Below, piece by piece: positions 17,378 through 26,685 of a stretch of DNA of 50,983 nt. Position numbers and translations under genes: made by a program. The notes beneath the pieces were generated by a model. It had not been told where the DNA came from and did no database searches. It was given only the letters and a program-made list of their open reading frames with translations. Every line of letters begins with the position of its first letter. The first letter of the stretch is position 1. The stretch covers positions 1 through 50,983 of the forward strand of contig JABIQT010000051.1 in the NCBI GenBank assembly GCA_018667995.1. Direction: 5' to 3'. Source of the stretch: Candidatus Latescibacterota bacterium. GTDB taxonomy: Bacteria; JAAXHH01; JABIQT01.

Positions 17378-19684
17378 ATGAATTCCGTTATGCCACATCT
17401 GCTACTGGCCAGCATTTGCGCCACGCTCGTCTTCCCCGCTTTTGCATCCGCCGTTTGGCGTCCTCAAAGCACCGATCCTCTAGCTTCAATCGAAACTGGC
17501 CAATCACATTACACTGAGCGCCGTTATAAGGAAGCTCAGGCTGCTTTCCAGGATGCTGTGAAATCGGCTCCGCAGTCGGCCAGAGCCCACTATTTACTTG
17601 GCATGGCCATGTATCAGCAGGACAAGAATGAGGACGCGCTTGGGCAATTTCAGCGAAGCATAAAGCTGGATCGAAAAATGGCCGGAGGACACGCCGGTGT
17701 TGGTCTGGTATTGCTTCGGAAGAAAAATAGGCGCCTTGACGCGCGTGTGGAGCTACGGCGGGCTGTAAAACTCGATCCAGACAATGCACAATTCCAGTAT
17801 TATCTGGGCCTATCTTATATCGGGCAGAATTCACTGGCAAAATCCCGCGGATACGGTGCCTACAAGGATGGGCAGCGATACTTCAAGCGGGCGATCGATC
17901 TCGATCCGCAACACCCCGACGCCTACTATCAGCTCGCCCGATCCTATGAATTTCCATCTCGCGAATATGAAAAGGCCATTCCCCTTTATTTTCGTCAGAT
18001 AGTGGTCAATCCAGATCATCCAGATGCACTCTCATTGCTGGGTTCGTGCTCGTTGGAAGCGGGTCTGTTTGACGAAGGATTGACTATGGTGGAGCAGCTG
18101 TCAGCCAGATTCGGCGAGGAAGGAATACCGGGCTTGGGGAAGGTACGAAACAAGCTCTCGGCTGCCGGGCTACTACAGTCGGACGATTTCGAAAAGTCCT
18201 TTGAGTCCTTCGAAGCCTATCTGGCCCGCCTCGAACCGAAAGAGCGGCACCTCTACCAAAATCTGGCGTTTCTAGACAACGATAGCCAGCGGTTAGATCT
18301 GGCGGTGTTTTCGGAGTCGGATAAAGAAGAACGGTGGCGCATATATTGGGCCTCCCGTGATCCGGACCCTTCGACGCAGGTGAACGAGAGACTTGTGGAA
18401 CACTACCGGCGGGTACTCTATTCCCGTACGCACTTTTCCAGGGGGCAACATCCATGGGATCGGCGTGGTGAGATCTATATCCGGTATGGAGAACCAGACG
18501 ATAGACGAAGAGTGTTCTTTGCAGATGGGAGCGTGCCTCCATTTCCTTCAGGCAACAATCGGGTTGACGTCGTTCGGTCGACCAATCCCTACCGGCTCAA
18601 CGTTGGTACTGGCGGCCTCTCAAGCGGCGTAGGAATCGCCTTCAAGACCGAGAGCTGGGTTTACGTGCCTTACGGCCTCGAACTGTTGTTTGTGGACCAG
18701 ATGGGCCGTGAAACGTATGAATTTCCGCTTCCTATGAATGAGTTTGGTAATCTAGCGTCGTACGGACCGAGGCAGTCCGCAAACAGGCTGGTAGACCGCG
18801 TTCCGGAAGACTATCGATTCGATTTCGGCGAAGGCCCTATTGATCTCGCAATCGATGTTGTCACCTTCAAGGACACGGACTCGCGCACCATGCTGGACAT
18901 AGCCTTTAGCGTTCCCAATGCCCAGCTAGGGCACGCCGGTGACGGGCATGGAATGACCTCCTGGCTAGATGGAAATGTCGTAGTGCGTGATCCGAATTAC
19001 CGACACGTGCTAAAGCTTGGCAAAGTTATAGGTCCTATTGAGCGTCCGCTCTCCGCCAGATCGTTCGATATCGCGTCCGAAACGTACCAGACTTCGCGAA
19101 TTGCTGCTTCCGTCGTTCCCGGCTCCTATCATTCGGCCCTCACAGTACGCGACAGGGCGACGGACCGCGTCGGTATCTACAAACTGCCGGTGGACGCTGT
19201 CAACTATACAAAGGATTCTCTCCAGCTCAGTGATATCAGACTCGCATCCTCCATTAAGCCAACGGCGGAATCGAGTACTTTTGTGCGCCATGGTCTGCAG
19301 ATAGTACCACACCCAGCTCGGACGTTCAGACGTGACAGACCTGTCTTTTTCTACTATGAGATCTATAATCTCATGCAGGGGGAATCGGGTGAAGCACATT
19401 ACCGTACCCAGCTGACTATCGCCGCCAACGACAAGACGAAAGGGTTTATAGGAAACATCCTCTCGACTATCGGCAGAGCTATTTCACGCAACGACGACAC
19501 CCAATCTGTCGTTGTTGTTGCGGAGGATGAAGCCTCGGGCCCTGATGCCTACCAGTACCAGTCTATAGAACTTGGAGATTCTCCCAGCGGAGTGTATACG
19601 CTGACGCTTGAAATCACCGATCTCGGCGGAATGGCCACGGCATCCAAATCGATAGACTTCACTGTGGCCCCGAGCGAGGATTAA
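17378..19684 (+). CDS. TPR-GWxTD domain exported protein, paralog 3 of 6
   Basis: 768 residues, 31 bp after paralog 2. The N-terminus MNSVMPHLLLASICATLVFPAFASAVW is a Sec signal peptide. TPR units run from about residue 35 to 260, including ARAHYLLGMAMYQQDKNEDA. The GWxTD-type block starts near residue 320 (IYWASRDPDP, NERLVEHYRRV, PWDRRGEIYIRYGEPDD) and is followed by ESWVYVPYGLELLFVDQ. The C-terminal beta-rich region has VRHGLQIVPHPARTF, FFYYEIYNL and SGVYTLTLEITDL. The linker between PEPDD-type motif and ESWVYV is shorter than in paralogs 1 and 2. No catalytic motif of a known enzyme is visible, so a structural or binding role outside the cytoplasm is the most that can be suggested. Confidence 0.8.
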   Translation: MNSVMPHLLLASICATLVFPAFASAVWRPQSTDPLASIETGQSHYTERRYKEAQAAFQDAVKSAPQSARAHYLLGMAMYQQDKNEDALGQFQRSIKLDRKMAGGHAGVGLVLLRKKNRRLDARVELRRAVKLDPDNAQFQYYLGLSYIGQNSLAKSRGYGAYKDGQRYFKRAIDLDPQHPDAYYQLARSYEFPSREYEKAIPLYFRQIVVNPDHPDALSLLGSCSLEAGLFDEGLTMVEQLSARFGEEGIPGLGKVRNKLSAAGLLQSDDFEKSFESFEAYLARLEPKERHLYQNLAFLDNDSQRLDLAVFSESDKEERWRIYWASRDPDPSTQVNERLVEHYRRVLYSRTHFSRGQHPWDRRGEIYIRYGEPDDRRRVFFADGSVPPFPSGNNRVDVVRSTNPYRLNVGTGGLSSGVGIAFKTESWVYVPYGLELLFVDQMGRETYEFPLPMNEFGNLASYGPRQSANRLVDRVPEDYRFDFGEGPIDLAIDVVTFKDTDSRTMLDIAFSVPNAQLGHAGDGHGMTSWLDGNVVVRDPNYRHVLKLGKVIGPIERPLSARSFDIASETYQTSRIAASVVPGSYHSALTVRDRATDRVGIYKLPVDAVNYTKDSLQLSDIRLASSIKPTAESSTFVRHGLQIVPHPARTFRRDRPVFFYYEIYNLMQGESGEAHYRTQLTIAANDKTKGFIGNILSTIGRAISRNDDTQSVVVVAEDEASGPDAYQYQSIELGDSPSGVYTLTLEITDLGGMATASKSIDFTVAPSED

Positions 19685-19693
19685 TAGGCGACT

Positions 19694-22003
19694 ATGAATA
19701 GATTCAGGTGTTGCACACATCTCATGGGTGCCTTCGTTTTGCTGGGTATTACAGTCAATGTTCTGGCACAGTCCTTGTCTTCGTCCGGATTCTCGGAACA
19801 AATGGCTGTTGGACAGGAACTGCATGATCAGGAACTCTACGTTGAGGCATGTGAGGCCTATGAAAGAGCCATAGCCCTGCATCCCAAATCCTCCCCTGCC
19901 CATGTATTTCTGGGTAGGGCTCAATACGAGCTGGACCTCAATCGCGAGGCTCTTAAATCGTTTGAGAAGGCCGTAAAGCTAGACAGTAGATCGGTTGATG
20001 CTCACATTGGCGTAGGTCGTGCGAACCTGAGACTTGAGCGGCAACGGCTGGACGCGCGGGAGGCATTTCGGCGAGCCGGGAGGATCGACCCAGAAAATGC
20101 GGACATCGAGGACTATCTGGGAATGACGTACGTTAGCACGTTTGGAAGACGGCGCGAGCACGGCATCGACGGCAGACCCCATTTCCGAAAGGCCATTGAA
20201 ATCGATCCGCAACATGGCCAGGCATACTTTCATCTCGGTTTGACCTACGAAGTATCGCCATCCAAGAACTACCGAGAGGCTATCCCGTATTTTTTCAACC
20301 AACTTCTGGTCTCGCCCGATCACGTCGAGGCACTCGAACATCTGGCGGGTTGCCTGATGCGCACAAGAAGATTCGATGAGGGGGCCGCCATGATGGATCA
20401 AATAGCGATGCTGCCCGGCTCCGAAGACAATGCAGGGCTTCAGTCCGTGCGTGCACAGATGTATGCGCTAGCTCTAAGCAACGTAAAGGACTTTGCTGAA
20501 GCCCATATAATGTATGAGGAGTTCGTTGATGGTCTTGGATCCGAGGAACAACCCCTCTACAAGGATCTGACTTTCGTAGCCTCTGTAGAAACCGCGCTAC
20601 TGTTTGAGGAGGCAGGAGAATTCGACAAATCGGAAATGTGGCGAAAATTCTGGGCTGCACGCGATCCGGATCCCTCGACGTTGGTCAACGAGCGCCTGGT
20701 AGAGCACTATCGTCGCGTTCTCTATGCACGAACCAACTTCGCGTCGGCTCAGTTTCCCTGGGATCAACGTGGAGCCATCTATGTTCGATTCGGAGAACCG
20801 GATAACCGTCAGAATGTGGCGCAGCCGTTTCCCACCAAAGATGCGAAAGTTGAGTCTATCCGCGAAGTCAATCGTCAATTGAGGTACACACCCGACGAGC
20901 GAGGTTTCACGGAGAGCTGGGTGTATGTGCCCTATGGTATCGAGCTATTTTTCTCCGATCGTTTCGGAAACGGTAAGTTTGAATTCCCACCACTCACGAC
21001 GGATCCGAGGGTAAATCGTTTCCACCCGAAAACAATTGCAACTGAGTTGATCACACAACAGCCGGAGGGATACTTTTACGACTATGGCGGAGCTCCACTC
21101 GAGTTCATATTTGACGCAGTGACTTATCGCGGTGAGAACGGCGATACAGAGGTCGAACTGGCCTACACCGTCCCCGCTCGTCAACTCGGCCACGTGTCGG
21201 ATGGTCAAGGGGAGCGCACCTGGTTCAAGAGTTTTGTGGTATTGAGAGATCAGGAACTTCGAAGGGTCACGGAGACAATGAGGAACATTGGGCCCGTGGA
21301 GCGTCCACCCACCGAAGTGCCCAAGAGAAGCGCCAAAACCGTCGTAAGGACGGCGTCACTCTCTTTGCCAGCGCCTCCGGGATCCTACCGTACCTCAGTC
21401 GGTATCCGAGATTCTATATCTCAGCGCATCGGCATTTACGAAACACCCCTAACCGTTTGGGATTACAGTAGTAATGACCTCAATCTAAGCGACATCAAAC
21501 TGGCATTGGGGGTCACGCCTCGGAGTGACGACGGAGCCTTTGTGCGTCACGGCCACAAGATCATACCCAATCCGTCACGGTTATTCCAGCGCTCCCAACC
21601 GGTTTTCTTTTACTATGAGATCTACAACCTCCCCATGGATTCCGATGGCCGCACCCGCTATCGTACCGATCTTGAAATCTCCATGAAAGAACAGAAGATG
21701 AACATAGTCTGGCGTATTCTCTCCGGATTCGGGCGTCTTGTTCGGAAGGAAGATGAAGATAGCAGGACCGTTTTGATATCATACGACGGAGAGGGTACTA
21801 AATCAGATGAATACCTCTACACGTCTGTAGATACTGGAGATTCCCCATCAGGCAAGTACACGGTACAGCTCACAATCACTGACCTTCTCACCGGACAGAC
21901 CATATCAAGAAGTAGAGATTTCATTATTGTCGACGACGGGAGAAGACCGGTGATCGAAGAGGAATCACAGGTTGAGATGAAAGCATTGAACAAAAGCAAG
22001 TGA
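19694..22003 (+). CDS. TPR-GWxTD domain exported protein, paralog 4 of 6
   Basis: 769 residues, 9 bp after paralog 3. The signal peptide is CTHLMGAFVLLGITVNVLAQ. TPR repeats extend to about residue 260. The GWxTD-type block begins near residue 317 (FWAARDPDP, NERLVEHYRRV, PWDQRGAIYVRFGEPDN). The segment between this block and ESWVYVPYGIELFF is the shortest of the six, so the conserved core is nearly minimal here. The C-terminal region contains VRHGHKIIPNPSRLF, FFYYEIYNL and SGKYTVQLTITDL and ends in a short charged tail (IEEESQVEMKALNKSK). The TPR part is acidic and contains Cys residues near the N-terminus of the mature protein. Function unknown. Confidence 0.8.
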   Translation: MNRFRCCTHLMGAFVLLGITVNVLAQSLSSSGFSEQMAVGQELHDQELYVEACEAYERAIALHPKSSPAHVFLGRAQYELDLNREALKSFEKAVKLDSRSVDAHIGVGRANLRLERQRLDAREAFRRAGRIDPENADIEDYLGMTYVSTFGRRREHGIDGRPHFRKAIEIDPQHGQAYFHLGLTYEVSPSKNYREAIPYFFNQLLVSPDHVEALEHLAGCLMRTRRFDEGAAMMDQIAMLPGSEDNAGLQSVRAQMYALALSNVKDFAEAHIMYEEFVDGLGSEEQPLYKDLTFVASVETALLFEEAGEFDKSEMWRKFWAARDPDPSTLVNERLVEHYRRVLYARTNFASAQFPWDQRGAIYVRFGEPDNRQNVAQPFPTKDAKVESIREVNRQLRYTPDERGFTESWVYVPYGIELFFSDRFGNGKFEFPPLTTDPRVNRFHPKTIATELITQQPEGYFYDYGGAPLEFIFDAVTYRGENGDTEVELAYTVPARQLGHVSDGQGERTWFKSFVVLRDQELRRVTETMRNIGPVERPPTEVPKRSAKTVVRTASLSLPAPPGSYRTSVGIRDSISQRIGIYETPLTVWDYSSNDLNLSDIKLALGVTPRSDDGAFVRHGHKIIPNPSRLFQRSQPVFFYYEIYNLPMDSDGRTRYRTDLEISMKEQKMNIVWRILSGFGRLVRKEDEDSRTVLISYDGEGTKSDEYLYTSVDTGDSPSGKYTVQLTITDLLTGQTISRSRDFIIVDDGRRPVIEEESQVEMKALNKSK

Positions 22004-22046
22004 GCACTACCTGAATGTCCGTCCACCAGCTACAGGTACGGCCAAT

Positions 22047-24287
22047 ATGCACAAAACATCCTGCTTCCTGTTTGCCCTTCTACTGCTCCAACCGCCGGCA
22101 TCCCCTGCACAGGAGAGCGCCAGCTCTCTTTACGACATGGGTACACGTCAATATGCCGAGGGAGACTATGAATCGGCCCTTAGTTCGTTCAAATCGGCCA
22201 TTCGCGTAGACAAGTCCCTGCAGGATGCCCACTATTGGCTTGGTATGAGCCTATATCAGATGAGTGACTACCCCGCGGCCAGGAAGGAATTCATAGATCT
22301 GGGGGGGCTTAGGTCAGCTGAGAGCCGTGTTTTAAGGGCTTTGGGAGCAGTCTACCTGAAAGAACGAAATCGGGCATTTGAGGCGCTTGATGTGCTGCAC
22401 CGGGCCACACAGATTAGCCCCCTTGATGCGGAAGCACACTATCTCACAGGTCTGGCGTATCTCACCCTCATGAGCCGCGGTCCCGTAGCAGAACATCCCT
22501 ACGTGGACAAAGCCAGGAACGCATTCAATCGGGCGCTCGAACTCTCTCCCCGGCACTTTGATGCCTCCTATCGACTCGGTAAACTATACGAGGGTGAATC
22601 GATTCAAAACCGCTACATCCCAAACAAGACAGATTCCTTTTACACTATGAGCTTGCCCTTCGAGGGTAAGGCGCTCAACGTGATGAGTGCCATGGCCGCC
22701 TTTGATAGACAGTTGAAAAGCAATCCCGCGCATGTGGAAGCGAGGCATGCCCTGGCCACACTGAACAGTCGATTGGGCAACCACGCTACTGCAATCAGGT
22801 CTCTAGAGGGGTTGGCCCGGGCTGAGCCGGATAACGTGGTGCGGCTCCTGGATCTTGGAATCGCCTATTGGCGCGCAAAGGAGTGGGTTCTGGCCGAAGA
22901 GATCTTTGAACGAGTGGTCCCCAAACTTCCTGAGAATGAGCAGGAAATCTATAGGGACTTTGGCACATTCGTGAACCGGAAGTCTGCTGCCGAATACGAC
23001 AAGGCCAATGAGAGTGATCAGGCCGTTCAATGGCGGGATTTCTTTGCGTTGAGGGACCCGGTACCGGTTACCGAGGTGAATGAGCGATTGATCGAACACT
23101 ACGGTCGTGTGGCGTACGCCCGCCAGTCCTTCACAAGCAAGGGCGTGTTTCCCTGGGATCGCCGTGGCGATATTGTAGTCAGATACGGCTTGCCTGACCA
23201 CGTGGAATTCGGTAGCGGAATCACCGAGAATATGGAGACGGGCTCCACGCCGCTCTCCATGCGAAACTGGGGTGAATCATGGGTATATGTCCACGTGCCA
23301 ATGACCTTGTATTTCGAGAATCGGCAATTTTCACGCCGCTACGACTTTCCGCCCATTTTTGCGGGCGACGGTATCAACTATGACCATCCCTATTTTGTGG
23401 CCAGACAGACCATCGAGAGGACGCCATCTCTGCACATACCCCGTGAACTTGGCGCGCCACTTGAAATCCACGTGGACCCTGTAGCGTTCAGGGATGCGAA
23501 CGGCGATGCAGTACTTGAGCTGGCCTATGGTGTTTCGCGGGAAGAAACAGGAATAACAGAGGCTGGAATGGTAGACCGAGCACTTGACCTCGGTGCGGTG
23601 CTTTATGGCCCCGAATGGGACCGCACCGTCGTAGATTCTACTTGGTCTCCTCTCTTCGTGGCCGGTAACGATAGAGGCACTATCTCAGCTATCGCCGTAC
23701 AGGAGCTTCGTGCCGATCCTGGTGCGTACTGGATGGCTGCGCAGGCACATGATAGACAATACGGGCTGTACGGCGTGTTGCGCGACTCGGTTGTAGTGCC
23801 TGATTTCTCCCGTGCCGGTGTCAAAATGAGTGGCATTCGTCTGGCTATTGAAATGGCTCGGGAGGTCGAGGATCGTGCCATTGATATGAAATTACCTGAC
23901 CGATTGGCCCCTAATCCTACCCGGTTATTTTACCGTGCAACTCCCTTGCATTTCTACTTTGAACTCTACGATCTATCCTTAGGCGAGGACAGCCTGGCGC
24001 GATTTCAGGTTCAAGTGAGTTTACACCCCAGTGAAGAATCCATGACAAGCCGCAATATAATCTGGCGGATGCTCTCCAGGGCCGAGACCATATTCAGACG
24101 TGCTCGCCAAAAACAGGTGGTAACATTCATGTTCGAGGAACGCAGTGAGTCACCCATGACCTCTTGGGTGTCAGCGATTGACACATCCGATCTGACCCTG
24201 GGCAACTACCGGCTCGAGGTCTTTGTGACAGATCTGACTAGTGGCGCGACCGTGTCACAGGGTCAGATGTTTCGGGTGGCGAAATGA
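22047..24287 (+). CDS. TPR-GWxTD domain exported protein, paralog 5 of 6 (most divergent)
   Basis: 746 residues, 43 bp after paralog 4. The signal peptide is CFLFALLLLQPPASPAQ. TPRs are recognisable (DAHYWLGMSLYQMSDYPAA) but the third quarter of the TPR region has an extra stretch with YIPNKTDSFYTMSLPFEG. The GWxTD-type block near residue 330 departs from its siblings: FFALRDPVP replaces FWAxRDPDP, and PWDRRGDIVVRYGLPDH lacks the acidic GEPDD. ESWVYVHVPMTLYFE and a beta-rich end with FYFELYDL and LGNYRLEVFVTDL follow. This copy has diverged most, so it may be specialised. Its stop codon overlaps the start of paralog 6 in an ATGA, a sign of translational coupling. Confidence 0.78.
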   Translation: MHKTSCFLFALLLLQPPASPAQESASSLYDMGTRQYAEGDYESALSSFKSAIRVDKSLQDAHYWLGMSLYQMSDYPAARKEFIDLGGLRSAESRVLRALGAVYLKERNRAFEALDVLHRATQISPLDAEAHYLTGLAYLTLMSRGPVAEHPYVDKARNAFNRALELSPRHFDASYRLGKLYEGESIQNRYIPNKTDSFYTMSLPFEGKALNVMSAMAAFDRQLKSNPAHVEARHALATLNSRLGNHATAIRSLEGLARAEPDNVVRLLDLGIAYWRAKEWVLAEEIFERVVPKLPENEQEIYRDFGTFVNRKSAAEYDKANESDQAVQWRDFFALRDPVPVTEVNERLIEHYGRVAYARQSFTSKGVFPWDRRGDIVVRYGLPDHVEFGSGITENMETGSTPLSMRNWGESWVYVHVPMTLYFENRQFSRRYDFPPIFAGDGINYDHPYFVARQTIERTPSLHIPRELGAPLEIHVDPVAFRDANGDAVLELAYGVSREETGITEAGMVDRALDLGAVLYGPEWDRTVVDSTWSPLFVAGNDRGTISAIAVQELRADPGAYWMAAQAHDRQYGLYGVLRDSVVVPDFSRAGVKMSGIRLAIEMAREVEDRAIDMKLPDRLAPNPTRLFYRATPLHFYFELYDLSLGEDSLARFQVQVSLHPSEESMTSRNIIWRMLSRAETIFRRARQKQVVTFMFEERSESPMTSWVSAIDTSDLTLGNYRLEVFVTDLTSGATVSQGQMFRVAK

Positions 24288-26665
24288 CCCGGGCTGCCCA
24301 CTTGCTCATAGACATATGCCTACCAGTTGTCGGTAGTGCCGTCCTACTATTCACGGGTACTATCGTAATGGCCCAGGAACCACTGAGTGCCAGCATTGAC
24401 AATTATTTAGAGGCTGGCCGGGCCATGTATCTCTCAGAACGTTATTCTGAAGCCGAGATTCTCTTTCGCCAGGCGGTGAGCGAGGACGATGATTCAGCCG
24501 TAGGCAGATACTGGCTCGGTATGTCGCTTTACAAGCAAGACATGGACGACCAGGCTCTCAAACAGTTCCAACGAGCCACACGCATCGAAAGCGACTGGGC
24601 GCAGGGGTACCTCGGTGTGGGCCTGGTCTACTTGCGCAAGCCAAACCGAAAAATGGATGCCCGGGAAATGCTGCGAAGTGCTGCCAAACGGGCTCCCGAC
24701 GATGCACAGATTCAGTACTACCTCGGGATGACATTTGTCAGCGCCAACGGTCAGGGGCGGATTATCGGCGCTGACATGGATGGTCGGGACTACTTTCAAA
24801 AAGCGGTAGCCCTGAATGCTCAACACCCTGACGCGTACTACCAGTTGGGACTGTCTTCGGAATACCCGCTTCGGGAGTACGACCGAGCCCTCTTCTTCTA
24901 CTTCAAGCAGCTGACTGTGGCGCCGGCGCATGGTGAAGCGCTGACACGGCTGGGACACGTGACCTATATTCTGGGACGTCACAGGGAGGGGCTGGAGATG
25001 ATAGATCAGCTCATCGCTCTCCACGGATCTGATGCTGCAGATCGCTTCCATACCGTCAGAGCACAGATGGCGGCATCACATCTTCATAGTCAACAAGATT
25101 ACGCGGGCGCAGATATCCAATATCGAAACTATATCGGCGCTATCGGTGCGGGGGAACGTGCGTACTACGCGGATATCCAATTTGCGTCTCCCCCGGAAGT
25201 ATATCAGAGAATTCTAAATGCGGAGAGGGAGGAACGGGAGATACTCAATCGTAATTACTGGGCCTCACGGGATCCGAATCCAGCAACGGTAGTCAATGAG
25301 CGTTTACTAGAGCATTATAGACGCGTCATGTTCTCTCGAATTCACTTTTCCGCAGGCAAAGCCCCCTGGGATCGGCGAGGGGAGATGTATATCCGGTATG
25401 GGGATGCTGATGATAGACAGCGATTTCTGGGTGGATCAAATGAAGCAGATGCATTTATGTCGGGTGGCGGCGTCAATCTCAATTCAGTTCGAGAGCTAGG
25501 AGCTGGACCGAATGTGCCAGTCTCCGAGCATGATTTTATCATGCCGACCGGAAAGGCAGACGTGGACGCTGTGCGTGACCTGAACCGCGAGTTCCGATAT
25601 CGGCTGCGGGCACGCGGCGCTCATGCCACGGAAAGCTGGGTATATGTACGGCATGGCCTGGAGTTCTTCTTCGTAGACCAGCGTGGAAACGGCGAGTTCG
25701 ACTATCCTGATATTATGATGGATCCCACGGCTCTTGTCAGTTTGACGGGTGGTGCCCGCCAGGAACGTTTCCATCCTGAAACGGTAGCGGAGCTACTTAT
25801 CGCGAAAACCCCTGAGGATTACCGCCATGATTTTGGAGGTGACTTGCTTCAGTTCGTATTCGACACCGTAACGTTCCGAGGAGTAGGTGGAAAGACTGAC
25901 GTGGAGTTGACCTACAGTATTCCAAGCTGGCAATTTGGTTCCGTACAGGATGGAATGGGTCTGCGGACGTGGCTTCAAAATAGCGTAACGCTACGTGACG
26001 ATGACCTGACTCCGATAATTGCTCACGCCGAGCGTTTCGGTCCCATTGAACGGCCTACGAGGCCACAGGTGCGGCGAAATAACAACGTGGCACTCCATAG
26101 TGTCGCGGTCTCCTTTGAAGCGCCACCTGGCATTTTTGAAACAGGTGTCGAGCTACAGGACGAGGCCACACGACTTGTGGGCGTGTTCAAGAAGAGCACC
26201 GAGGTGTCCGACTACAGCGGCGACAGCCTGTTAGTGAGCGATCTAAAGCTCTCAAGCTTTATTGAGAAAGACGATGGCGCAGGACAGTTTGTACGTGGTG
26301 GATTCCAAATTGCCCCGAATCCGGGCCACCTATTCCAGCGCAATCAGCCTGTATATGTTTACTATGAGATATACAACCTGACGGTTGACGAGGTCGGTGA
26401 TACCCGATTTGAGACTATTTACGAGATTACACCCAAGGGGCGTATTATGAGAGACCGAGAGCAGCCATCAGAAATTGAAGACGATCCTATTCTTCTCATG
26501 TTTGAAGACGGGGGATCAACGCCGGTAGAAAAGCGGTATGCCGCCCTCGACACGAGCGATCTCCCCGAGGGCGAGTATGCCATGACTATGACGATGAGGG
26601 ATCTCGCCACGGGTCAGACTGTCTCCAAAGCTACAAGCTTTGTCATAATTGGAAACAGGGAGTAA
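24284..26665 (+). CDS. TPR-GWxTD domain exported protein, paralog 6 of 6
   Basis: 793 residues, overlapping paralog 5 by 4 bp (ATGA). The signal peptide is LPVVGSAVLLFTGTIVMAQ. TPRs cover about residues 38-265. The GWxTD-type block begins near residue 323 (YWASRDPNP, NERLLEHYRRV, PWDRRGEMYIRYGDADD). A Gly-rich insertion (FMSGGGVNLNSVREL and after) separates it from ESWVYVRHGLEFFFVDQRG. The C-terminus has VYYEIYNLTVDEVGD, FEDGG and EGEYAMTMTMRDL. This is the last gene of the unit. It ends 20 bp before the stop of the oppositely oriented RiPP exporter gene, and I see no convincing terminator in that short gap. Confidence 0.8.
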   Translation: MTRAAHLLIDICLPVVGSAVLLFTGTIVMAQEPLSASIDNYLEAGRAMYLSERYSEAEILFRQAVSEDDDSAVGRYWLGMSLYKQDMDDQALKQFQRATRIESDWAQGYLGVGLVYLRKPNRKMDAREMLRSAAKRAPDDAQIQYYLGMTFVSANGQGRIIGADMDGRDYFQKAVALNAQHPDAYYQLGLSSEYPLREYDRALFFYFKQLTVAPAHGEALTRLGHVTYILGRHREGLEMIDQLIALHGSDAADRFHTVRAQMAASHLHSQQDYAGADIQYRNYIGAIGAGERAYYADIQFASPPEVYQRILNAEREEREILNRNYWASRDPNPATVVNERLLEHYRRVMFSRIHFSAGKAPWDRRGEMYIRYGDADDRQRFLGGSNEADAFMSGGGVNLNSVRELGAGPNVPVSEHDFIMPTGKADVDAVRDLNREFRYRLRARGAHATESWVYVRHGLEFFFVDQRGNGEFDYPDIMMDPTALVSLTGGARQERFHPETVAELLIAKTPEDYRHDFGGDLLQFVFDTVTFRGVGGKTDVELTYSIPSWQFGSVQDGMGLRTWLQNSVTLRDDDLTPIIAHAERFGPIERPTRPQVRRNNNVALHSVAVSFEAPPGIFETGVELQDEATRLVGVFKKSTEVSDYSGDSLLVSDLKLSSFIEKDDGAGQFVRGGFQIAPNPGHLFQRNQPVYVYYEIYNLTVDEVGDTRFETIYEITPKGRIMRDREQPSEIEDDPILLMFEDGGSTPVEKRYAALDTSDLPEGEYAMTMTMRDLATGQTVSKATSFVIIGNRE

Positions 26666-26685
26666 TTTGAACCCCTTCTACTGTC

